Of a DNA stretch of 11,973 nucleotides, positions 1 to 5,489 are shown piece after piece (the stretch's first letter is position 1; each line of letters starts with the position of its first letter). The position numbers were made by a program, and so were the translations under genes. Origin of the DNA: an uncultured Alphaproteobacteria bacterium (GTDB taxonomy: Bacteria > Pseudomonadota > Alphaproteobacteria > Caulobacterales > Parvularculaceae); NCBI GenBank assembly GCA_938003575.1, contig CALKYG010000142.1, forward strand, positions 1 through 11,973, given 5' to 3'. The notes beneath the pieces were generated by a model. That model was given only the letters and a program-made list of their open reading frames with translations, had not been told where the DNA came from and searched no databases.

Positions 1-168
1 TGCGGCGGCGACGGCCGCAAAGTCGATATTCGCCGGGGCGGGGGGCGCCTCGGGCGCATCCGCTTCGATCGCCGTTGTCTCCGCCGCAGGCTCGGCGGCG
101 TTCCTTGCGCAAGCCGCCAATGCTGCGGCGGCCAGCGCCGCCAGAGCAATTCCCTTTTTCAATCGCAT
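1..168 (-). CDS. Lipoprotein signal-peptide region of a truncated exported protein
   Basis: The reverse strand from 168 to the left edge encodes 56 residues without a stop. They begin MRLKKGIALAALAAAALAAC, a basic N-terminus, an Ala/Leu hydrophobic core and a lipobox LAAC with the lipidated cysteine at residue 20. The next ~35 residues are Ala/Pro/Glu-rich and look like a flexible tether, ending in ANIDFAAVAA at the edge. A GGAAG ribosome binding site lies 6 bases before the ATG. The gene is divergent from the FAD dehydrogenase at 316. The ending is reminiscent of the segment just before the mature domain of PQQ-dependent alcohol dehydrogenases, but this is only a resemblance over about ten residues, and the catalytic domain lies outside the window. 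The lipoprotein nature is seen in the sequence; the function is not known. Confidence 0.75.
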   Translation of the reverse strand, partial: MRLKKGIALAALAAAALAACARNAAEPAAETTAIEADAPEAPPAPANIDFAAVAAA

Positions 169-260
169 GATCGCTTCCACCTTCGCTGACAAATCAATCG
201 CGCCCGGACCGCCTTCTAGCTCGACCCGCGCCAAAGGCGAAGACGCCGCGCGGCGCAGCC

Positions 261-290
261 TTGACGTCGGGGACAGCGAAAATCGATGAT
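261..290 (+). promoter_or_regulatory. Candidate promoter of the FAD dehydrogenase gene
   Basis: TTGACG at 261-266 (5 of 6 to TTGACA) is followed after 18 bases by GATGAT at 285-290 (4 of 6 to TATAAT). Transcription would start near 297. That would leave the upstream ATG at 286 untranscribed and supports the ATG at 316. This is seen by eye only; alphaproteobacterial -10 elements are variable and the match may be chance. Confidence 0.3.
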
Positions 291-315
291 GGCGTTCGAA
301 CCGGGCAGGGACTCC

Positions 316-1719
316 ATGCACGCTCCCAAGAATGTGATGAACGGCGTCAGCGCCATTGTCGGCGCAAAAGGCGTTATCGACGACAACGATGCGAAGCCGA
401 TGCTCAATGAGTTGCGCGGCTGGTGGCCCGGCCGCGCATCCATGGTCGTCGCGCCCGCAAGCGTTGATGAAGTCGCGAAGATCGTTCGCCTGTGCGCCGA
501 CGCGAATGTCGCGATCACGCCGCAGGGCGGCAATACCGGACTGGTCGGCGGACAGATGCCGCAGAACGGCGAAATCCTGATTTCGATGAAGCGCATGAAT
601 AAGATCAGAAACGCATCCGCGGAAGGGATGACGCTGACGGTCGACGCCGGCGTCACGCTCCACGAAGCGCAGGAGGCCGCGGCGCGGATAGACCGACTGT
701 TTCCGCTGTCGATCGGATCGGAGGGCACTTGCCAGATCGGCGGCGTCATCTCGACCAACGCGGGCGGCGTCAATGTGCTGCGATACGGCAATATGCGCGA
801 CCTTGTTCTCGGGATCGAGGCCGTTCTTCCGAACGGAGAGATCTGGAACGGGCTGAAGAGCCTGCGTAAGGACAACACGGGCTATGATCTGAAGCAGCTC
901 TTCATCGGCGGAGAGGGCACGCTCGGCGTCATCACCGGCGCGTCACTGAAACTCTTCGCGCGCCCCCGCGAGCGCGTCACGGTCTTTGCCGCGCTTTCAT
1001 CGCCCGACCACGCGCTTTCGATGCTGTCGCGTGCGCAGGTTGAAAGCGGCGGCAACGTGACGAGCTTTGAACTGATGTCGCGGTTTTCGATCGGACTTGT
1101 GTTCAAGCACATTCCGGGATCGCGGGATCCGCTCGACAAGGCGTATCCCTGGTATGCTCTTATTGAGTTTTCGTCCGGCCGCGCCGGCGCCTTGCGCGCC
1201 GAGGTCGAAGCGATTCTCGCCGAGGCCTTCGACGCAGGCGACATTCTCGACGCCGCCATTGCCGAAAATGAAGCGCAGGCCGCCGCCTTCTGGCATATGC
1301 GTCATGCGATCTCCGTCGCCATGCGGCCTGAAGGCGCTCAGGCGAAATACGACGTCTCCGTGCCTGTCGCCTCTGTTCCGGCATTCCTGCGCGATGCCGG
1401 CGAAGCGGTCGAGCGAGTCGTTCCCGGCGCGCGCATCATCGCCTTCGGCCGCATGGGCGACGGCAATATTCACTATGACGTCCTGCAGCCGGAAGGCGGC
1501 GATCGCGCAGCGTTCGACCGTGCGGAAAGCGCTGTTGAGCAGGCTGTCTACGACGTCATCGACAGGCACTCGGGTTCCATTTCTGCCGAACACGGCGTCG
1601 GCCTTGCGCGGCGGGACGACATCGCACGGCGAAAACAGCCGGCGGAGATCGCGATGATGCGCGCGATCAAAAACGCCCTCGATCCCAAGGGAATCATGAA
1701 TCCCGGCAAGATGATCTGA
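316..1719 (+). CDS. FAD-linked oxidase, D-2-hydroxyacid (2-hydroxyglutarate/lactate-type) dehydrogenase
   Basis: A flavoenzyme of the FAD_binding_4 plus FAD-oxidase_C family (GlcD/Dld/D2HGDH group), expected to oxidise a D-2-hydroxyacid to the 2-oxoacid in the cytoplasm or at the inner membrane. Numbering from the ATG at 316 (467 residues), the FAD domain covers about 40-215, with PQGGNTGLVGGQ near 69-80, GSEGTCQIGGVISTNAGG near 134-151 and FIGGEGTLGVIT near 196-207. The C-terminal substrate domain carries WHMRH (~326-330), KYDVSVP (~344-350), GRMGDGNIH (~378-386) and EHGVG (~425-429). An in-frame ATG lies at 286, but I prefer 316 because AGGGA precedes it and a promoter-like sequence ends at 290. 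Odd point: the first metal-ligand His of the usual GHxGDGNxH motif is Arg here. The exact substrate cannot be read from the sequence. No neighbour suggests a pathway. Confidence 0.88.
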   Translation: MHAPKNVMNGVSAIVGAKGVIDDNDAKPMLNELRGWWPGRASMVVAPASVDEVAKIVRLCADANVAITPQGGNTGLVGGQMPQNGEILISMKRMNKIRNASAEGMTLTVDAGVTLHEAQEAAARIDRLFPLSIGSEGTCQIGGVISTNAGGVNVLRYGNMRDLVLGIEAVLPNGEIWNGLKSLRKDNTGYDLKQLFIGGEGTLGVITGASLKLFARPRERVTVFAALSSPDHALSMLSRAQVESGGNVTSFELMSRFSIGLVFKHIPGSRDPLDKAYPWYALIEFSSGRAGALRAEVEAILAEAFDAGDILDAAIAENEAQAAAFWHMRHAISVAMRPEGAQAKYDVSVPVASVPAFLRDAGEAVERVVPGARIIAFGRMGDGNIHYDVLQPEGGDRAAFDRAESAVEQAVYDVIDRHSGSISAEHGVGLARRDDIARRKQPAEIAMMRAIKNALDPKGIMNPGKMI

Positions 1720-1848
1720 AGCGCCGCTTGATACGCTGCAAGCTGTCCGGGAATTAATGGTCTCAAGCGAAACGGCGCAATTTTTCAATACGGAAATTGA
1801 TCTCGCTCAAGGCGCCGGCTCTTCAAGCCCCGATTATTCTTTCAGCGC

Positions 1849-1862
1849 CGCGCCGCGGCGCG
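1849..1862. repeat. 14-bp perfect GC palindrome upstream of the EF-hand gene
   Basis: CGCGCCGCGGCGCG reads the same on both strands and sits 27 bases before the start codon of the EF-hand gene, inside the 170-base intergenic space 1720-1889. It could fold in the 5' leader or be a protein site, but palindromes built only of G and C arise easily in this base composition. The rest of 1720-1889 shows no convincing terminator or promoter. Confidence 0.3.
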
Positions 1863-1889
1863 AGAAAATAGAGCAATGGAGATAATGAT

Positions 1890-2492
1890 ATGCGACGGAT
1901 GATTTTGTGCGCAGCAGGATTTCTCGCCCTCGCCGGCCTGCCAGCATCGGCGGCTTTTGCCCAAGGCGGCGGAAAAGGCGGCGGGCAGCGGGGCGGTTCG
2001 CCGGCGGGAGACATTGACCGCGATCGCGACATGCAGCGGGACGTCGATCGCGACATGGACCGGGACCGGGACATGGATAAAGACATGGATCAGGATCGCG
2101 ATCGACTTTACCTCGGCGCGAAGGACCAGTTCCGCGATCACGACCGCGACCGGGACGGCAAGATGACGCGCGACGAATTCAGCGACTGGCACGGCGCCGG
2201 CTTCACCGCAATGGACGCCGACGGAAACGGGCTGACGCTCGGAGAATATCAGGCGGCGCGCCTTGGGCCGGGCCCGAAGAGCGGAACCAATCAGTCGCGC
2301 CGGCAGGAAATGCAGGCGCGCGCGGAGGAACGCAAGGCGATCCGGTTCCGCCTCATGGACGGCGACGGCGACGGCGTCGTCACGCGGACAGAGTATATGA
2401 AGTTCGGCGAGCTGAATTATCTCGACGCCGACGAAAATGACGACGGATCGCTGACGCTGAAAGAGCTCCAGCGCTTCCACCACAATATGTGA
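1890..2492 (+). CDS. Secreted EF-hand calcium-binding protein with alternating-Asp segment
   Basis: A 200-residue exported protein expected to bind calcium in the periplasm or outside the cell. Residues 1-24 are a signal peptide with a probable AFA|Q cleavage site, followed by a Gly-rich linker (25-40). Residues 41-72 place Asp at almost every second position (15 of 16 odd positions 41-71), mostly alternating with Arg or Met. Four EF-hand loops follow. Loop 1 (85-96), loop 3 (157-168) and loop 4 (181-192) have canonical DxDxDG spacing with Glu at position 12. Loop 2 (starting D109) is one residue short, so its Glu falls at position 11. A Lys/Arg/Gln-rich helix (about 130-155) separates the EF-hand pairs. 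GGAG, 7 bases before the ATG, is a good ribosome binding site. The calcium-binding architecture is seen directly; whether it buffers calcium, senses it or binds a partner is not known. Confidence 0.85.
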   Translation: MRRMILCAAGFLALAGLPASAAFAQGGGKGGGQRGGSPAGDIDRDRDMQRDVDRDMDRDRDMDKDMDQDRDRLYLGAKDQFRDHDRDRDGKMTRDEFSDWHGAGFTAMDADGNGLTLGEYQAARLGPGPKSGTNQSRRQEMQARAEERKAIRFRLMDGDGDGVVTRTEYMKFGELNYLDADENDDGSLTLKELQRFHHNM

Positions 2493-2500
2493 CAGATCGC

Positions 2501-2536
2501 GGCGGATCGGAGGACGCCCGCCCGCGTCCTGCCGCC
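2501..2536 (+). terminator. Candidate hairpin terminator after the EF-hand gene
   Basis: AGGACGC (2511-2517) and GCGTCCT (2524-2530) form a perfect 7-bp stem with a 6-base loop. It is extended across an internal bulge by GGCGG (2501-2505) pairing with CCGCC (2532-2536). It begins 8 bases after the EF-hand stop codon and is followed by TTGATCTTT, not a clean T-run. It may terminate the EF-hand transcript before yaaA, or only act as a stabilising 3' hairpin. Confidence 0.45.
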
Positions 2537-2571
2537 TTGATCTTTGCCGGGCGGGGCGTCTAATCGGCGTC

Positions 2572-3363
2572 ATGCTGATTCTGATCTCCCCCGCCAAGAA
2601 CATGAATTTCGATCCGGCCATGTCGGCGCCGGCGCCGACCAGGCCCGTCTTTTTGAAAGAAGCGCGCGAGCTCGCCGGCGCCGCAAAGGAACTTCCTCCG
2701 GCGAAACTCAAGAGATTGATGTCGATTTCCGACAAGCTGGCCGCGCTCAATCATGAACGGTTTCTCGCGTTCAGAGGTGACGGGAAATCGAATTTGCAGA
2801 AGCCTGCTGCGCTTGCGTTCAACGGCGAAGTCTATCTGGGGCTGAACGCCAAAACGATGACGGCGGGAGATTTCGAGTTCGCCCAGGACCATCTGCGGAT
2901 ATTGTCAGGACTGTACGGCCTGCTCAGGCCGCTGGACGCGATCGAGCCCTATCGGCTTGAAATGGGGTCGGCGCTGAAAAATCCGCGCGGGCGCAATCTA
3001 TACGAATTCTGGGGAGACAGGATCGCGAAGGAAATCAACAAGATCCTGAAGGGACGCAGAAACCCGGTCGTCGTCAATCTCGCCTCCAATGAGTATTTTT
3101 CCGCCGTTGACCGGAACGCACTCGCCGCCGACGTGATCACGCCTTCGTTCAAGGACGAAAAGGACGGAAAGCTGAGGGCCTTGCAGTTTTTCGCCAAGCG
3201 CGCGCGCGGTTCGATGGCGCGGTGGATCATCGACAACCGCGTCGACGACCCTGAAGCGTTGAAGAAATGCGCCGCCGACGGTTACAGGTTCCGCGCAAGG
3301 GAATCGACCGCGGCCGAATGGCTTTTCACGCGCCCGCAGCCGCCGCTGAAGGGGAAGGTCTGA
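2572..3363 (+). CDS. yaaA: Peroxide-stress protein YaaA (DUF328/UPF0246)
   Basis: This 263-residue protein matches the full length of the YaaA family (about 258 residues in E. coli). The family N-terminus MLILISPAKNMNF is present at residue 1, which fixes the start codon. Other family blocks are SDKLAALN (53-60), AFNGEVYLGL (82-91), LSGLYGLLRPLD (111-122), YRLEMG (127-132), FWGDRI (146-151) and NLASNEY (169-175). In E. coli, YaaA limits damage during hydrogen peroxide stress by keeping unincorporated iron low; its biochemical activity is not settled, though DNA binding has been proposed. No strong Shine-Dalgarno sequence precedes the ATG. The gene ends 3 bases before the stop codon of the opposing lipoprotein gene. 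The family assignment is firm; the role in this organism is by homology. Confidence 0.95.
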   Translation: MLILISPAKNMNFDPAMSAPAPTRPVFLKEARELAGAAKELPPAKLKRLMSISDKLAALNHERFLAFRGDGKSNLQKPAALAFNGEVYLGLNAKTMTAGDFEFAQDHLRILSGLYGLLRPLDAIEPYRLEMGSALKNPRGRNLYEFWGDRIAKEINKILKGRRNPVVVNLASNEYFSAVDRNALAADVITPSFKDEKDGKLRALQFFAKRARGSMARWIIDNRVDDPEALKKCAADGYRFRARESTAAEWLFTRPQPPLKGKV

Positions 3364-3366
3364 CGC

Positions 3367-3879
3367 CTATTGCGCCGGGCGGATTTCAGCCGGGTCCGCA
3401 GGTCTAAGATCGTCGCAGGATTTCGGCTCCGCCGTCCACATCGCATTGGTCACGATCCACCGTCCGTCGATTTTGGCGAAGGAGAAAGCATCGACGCCGC
3501 AGTGACTGGTCTCGCCGTTGATCCAAAACTCATAGGGCGCCCAGACCAGGGCCATGCCGCCGCGAACGAGCACCGTCGGGGACCAATAGCGCTCCTTGTA
3601 GGCGTTCGCGTCGGCGCGTTCCGGCGCCGCCCAATAGGAATTCGGCCAACCTGACATCTCCCATCCGCCGTCGTCTTTGGGACTGAGGCGGAAGGTCATG
3701 CCGTCGACGGTCTGCTGGGCGCCGATCTCCGCCGGGTCGTTAGCGGATATCGCCAGCATGTGCGCATCCATGGCCGCGAGAACTTCGAGCTGTTCCGCGC
3801 TGAACTGCGGCGTCGCCGTCCCGGCGCAGCCGACGAGCGCAAGCCCCGCCGCCGACATCGTCACTATACGGAGTGTCAT
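3367..3879 (-). CDS. Lipoprotein with NTF2-like (lumazine-binding-like) domain
   Basis: A 170-residue predicted lipoprotein. The N-terminus has a hydrophobic segment ending in the lipobox LVGC (15-18), with Cys18 the expected lipidation site. From about 29 to 157 it resembles the NTF2-like/SnoaL and putative lumazine-binding (PF12893-type) fold. A first helix is followed by a small insert rich in Trp and Gly (72-83), then RYWSPTVLVRGGMALVWAPYEF (97-118), where the WAPY-type strand is typical, SHCGVDAFSFAKIDGRWIV (125-143) and a closing strand. C127 and C155 could form a disulfide in the periplasm. It starts one base after the SRAP stop codon on the same strand, with GAGGGAG 10 bases before its ATG inside the SRAP gene, so the two are very likely cotranscribed. 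No catalytic residues are evident, and binding of lumazine should not be assumed from the family name. Confidence 0.72.
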   Translation of the reverse strand: MTLRIVTMSAAGLALVGCAGTATPQFSAEQLEVLAAMDAHMLAISANDPAEIGAQQTVDGMTFRLSPKDDGGWEMSGWPNSYWAAPERADANAYKERYWSPTVLVRGGMALVWAPYEFWINGETSHCGVDAFSFAKIDGRWIVTNAMWTAEPKSCDDLRPADPAEIRPAQ

Positions 3880-3880
3880 T

Positions 3881-4576
3881 CTAGAAAAGCTCCCTCTGTC
3901 CGATTTCCCCGGCGAGCGCCTCGCCTTCGTTCCGCGCGTTGTTCACCGCTTTCGACACCGGGTGATATGTCCAGAAGCCCTCGGGCGGCGCCTTAATAAG
4001 CGTCTTGGCGTCAGCGACGTTGCGTTCGTCCATATCGAGCCAGCGCGCGAAGTCCTTTCTTGCAATGACCACCGGCTCCCGGTCGTGCAGGCGCTCAATA
4101 TCTGGGCCCGCCGCGGTCGTCACGATCGCCGCGGTGTCGATCTCCCCGCCGTCGGGATCGGCCGCCGTCTCCCAGACGCCGCCGAACGCGAAAAGGCCGC
4201 CCCCGGCGGGCCGGATGAGATAGGGCTGTCGCGCGCCCTTCTCGGTCCGCCATTCATAGAATCCGTCGGCGGGAACGAGACAGCGCCGGCGCTTGAATGC
4301 GCTTCGGAAAGTCGGCTTTTCCGCAACCGTCTCGCCGCGCGCATTGATGAGAGGTTTTGTTCCGACCTTCTCGAAATAGTCTTTTTTCGCCCAGGAAGGA
4401 ATGAACCCCCATCGCACCAGCGCGAATTCGCGTTGACGGTTCTCATTCAGCCTGACAATGGCGATCGGCTGCGTCGGCGCAATGTTATAGCGCGCCGGAA
4501 AATTCTCGCGGATTTCCACATCGAGCAGATCGCGGACGATATGGGGCGGCGAGGCGAGGATGAATCTTCCGCACAT
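3881..4576 (-). CDS. SOS response-associated peptidase family protein (SRAP; HMCES/YedK-like abasic-site shield)
   Basis: A 231-residue SRAP protein. HMCES and YedK bind abasic sites in single-stranded DNA and form a stable thiazolidine DNA-protein crosslink through the cysteine at position 2. The ORF can be extended upstream to 4603, but I place the start at 4576 because it yields MCGRF, the family N-terminus in which removal of Met exposes Cys2. The expected active-site residues are present: Cys2, Asn78 in INARGET, Glu108 in GFYEW and His164 in LHDREP. Arg/Asn in RYNIAPTQ (about 29-36) and RWGFIPSWAK (about 55-64) are further family signatures. The usual HxRMP is HDREP here. The gene is divergent from the NUDIX gene by only 25 bases, and downstream it is one base from the lipoprotein. 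Family assignment is strong; no LexA box is visible in the short upstream space. Confidence 0.94.
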   Translation of the reverse strand: MCGRFILASPPHIVRDLLDVEIRENFPARYNIAPTQPIAIVRLNENRQREFALVRWGFIPSWAKKDYFEKVGTKPLINARGETVAEKPTFRSAFKRRRCLVPADGFYEWRTEKGARQPYLIRPAGGGLFAFGGVWETAADPDGGEIDTAAIVTTAAGPDIERLHDREPVVIARKDFARWLDMDERNVADAKTLIKAPPEGFWTYHPVSKAVNNARNEGEALAGEIGQRELF

Positions 4577-4585
4577 GGGAAACAT

Positions 4586-4594
4586 CACTATAAA
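4586..4594. promoter_or_regulatory. Candidate back-to-back -10 elements between SRAP and NUDIX genes
   Basis: The 25 bases between the two divergent start codons (4577-4601) contain the only A/T-rich patch nearby, CACTATAAA at 4586-4594 on the plus strand. Read forward it gives TATAAA (4589-4594), about 7 bases before the NUDIX ATG at 4602. Read in reverse, TATAGT (4592-4587) sits about 10 bases before the SRAP ATG. For the reverse direction, TTGATC (4613-4608) could be a -35 with short spacing. No clear forward -35 is seen. Both transcripts would be leaderless or nearly so. Neither gene has a well-placed Shine-Dalgarno sequence, which agrees with this. Confidence 0.35.
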
Positions 4595-4601
4595 CCCCTG
4601 C

Positions 4602-5036
4602 ATGAGCGATCAACAGGTCAGCGTCGGCGTCGGGGCGGTCGTTTTCCGGGGGAGCGACGTGCTCGTCATCAAGCGCGGCAAGCCGCCTTTCGCCGGACGA
4701 TGGTCTATTCCGGGCGGCGGGCTTCAATTCGGCGAGCGACTGGAGGACGCCGCGCGCCGGGAGGTCATGGAGGAAACCGGCCTCGACGTGCGGATCGGAG
4801 GCGTCATCGGCGTCTTTGAAGCCGTGCCAGGCGCTCATGCTGAAATCGACCGGCATGTCGTCCTGGTCGATTTCTGGGCCGAATGGGCGGCGGGCGAACC
4901 TGTCGCGGGCGACGATGCGACGGCGGCGGAGTTCGTCGCCGTCGGGGAGGCGCTGGCGCGCGTTTCATGGGATGAAACGCGGCGCGCCATTGCGGCGGCC
5001 CTGAAACTCCGCAATACGGTCACGGATCGGCCCTGA
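4602..5036 (+). CDS. NUDIX hydrolase
   Basis: A 144-residue single-domain NUDIX protein. The Nudix box is complete and exact to GX5EX7REUXEEXGU: G39, E45, R53, E54, E57, E58, G60, L61, giving the Mg2+/Mn2+ site that cleaves nucleoside diphosphates linked to another group. The N-terminal strand VSVGVGAVVF, then LVIKRGKPPFAGRWSIPGGG, is typical of small ADP-ribose/NADH-pyrophosphatase-like or MutT-like members; substrate cannot be decided from sequence. I take the ATG at 4602 (MSDQQVSVGVGAVVF), since an upstream in-frame ATG at 4560 would add 14 non-family residues and run through the SRAP start. It is divergent from SRAP and followed closely by the TIGR02301 gene. A housecleaning role on oxidised or damaged nucleotides would fit the neighbours but is inference. 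Confidence 0.93.
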   Translation: MSDQQVSVGVGAVVFRGSDVLVIKRGKPPFAGRWSIPGGGLQFGERLEDAARREVMEETGLDVRIGGVIGVFEAVPGAHAEIDRHVVLVDFWAEWAAGEPVAGDDATAAEFVAVGEALARVSWDETRRAIAAALKLRNTVTDRP

Positions 5037-5057
5037 TTGAAGCTGAAACCTTTCCCC

Positions 5058-5486
5058 ATGCTGAAACGCATCCTCCTTGTCCTGACGGTTCTTCTCATTT
5101 CGCCTGCGGCGGCGGAAGAGAGTTACGAGGCGCGGCGCGCGGCCCTGACCGGCCTTTCCCGGATATTCGGGGAGCTTCACCATATTCGGCGGTTGTGCGA
5201 GCCTGAGCGCGAAGCCGACGTCTGGCGGGACCGCATGAAGCGCCTTATCGATCTTGAGCAGCCGGCGTTTGATCTTCGCGAGGAATTGGTCGGTTCGTTC
5301 AACGACGGCTACCTGTCGGCGCAGTCGCGTTTCGCCTATTGCGGCCGGGACGCGGAAGACTACGCCGCCGCCCGCGCACTCACCGGAGAAGCGCTTGTAG
5401 CCAGTCTTTCGGCGCCGCTCTACGCCGCGGAACGCGGCGAGGAGGATGAAAGCGTTTTCGTCGTAAGGGGCGCCGACGCGCAATAA
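5058..5486 (+). CDS. TIGR02301/DUF2385 family exported protein
   Basis: A 142-residue protein starting MLKRILLVLTVLL, with a short signal peptide and likely cleavage after SPAAA (residue 19). The mature part, YEARRAALTGLSRIFGELHHIRRLC...WRDRMKRLIDLE...ELVGSFNDGYLSAQSRFAYC, matches what I recognise as the alphaproteobacterial TIGR02301 family. C47 and C95 are the only cysteines, fit the family pattern and could form a periplasmic disulfide. The first 100 residues look helical; the acidic tail (127-132) is variable. A TTG at 5037 immediately after the NUDIX stop would extend the protein by seven residues (MKLKPFP), but the ATG at 5058 gives a cleaner signal peptide. There is no obvious ribosome binding site, so translation may depend on the NUDIX gene just upstream. 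The function of the family is unknown. Confidence 0.85.
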   Translation: MLKRILLVLTVLLISPAAAEESYEARRAALTGLSRIFGELHHIRRLCEPEREADVWRDRMKRLIDLEQPAFDLREELVGSFNDGYLSAQSRFAYCGRDAEDYAAARALTGEALVASLSAPLYAAERGEEDESVFVVRGADAQ

Positions 5487-5489
5487 GGC

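Noticed and set aside
1728..1758. TTGATA with an A/T-rich ATTAAT 19 bases downstream as a promoter for the EF-hand gene
   Set aside because: The spacing is too long and the matches are partial; it would also give a leader of over 120 bases with no supporting signal.
997..1788. A 263-codon minus-strand open frame opposite the FAD dehydrogenase
   Set aside because: No motif or ribosome binding site; third-position bias fits the dehydrogenase on the plus strand.
1823..2086. Ser/Arg/Met repeat protein (SRSMSRS pattern) on the minus strand
   Set aside because: It is the reverse reading of the Asp-x codons of the EF-hand gene, not an independent gene.
3677..4819. A 380-codon plus-strand open frame across the SRAP gene
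   Set aside because: Antisense to the SRAP and lipoprotein genes, which have strong family motifs; no domain visible in the shadow frame.
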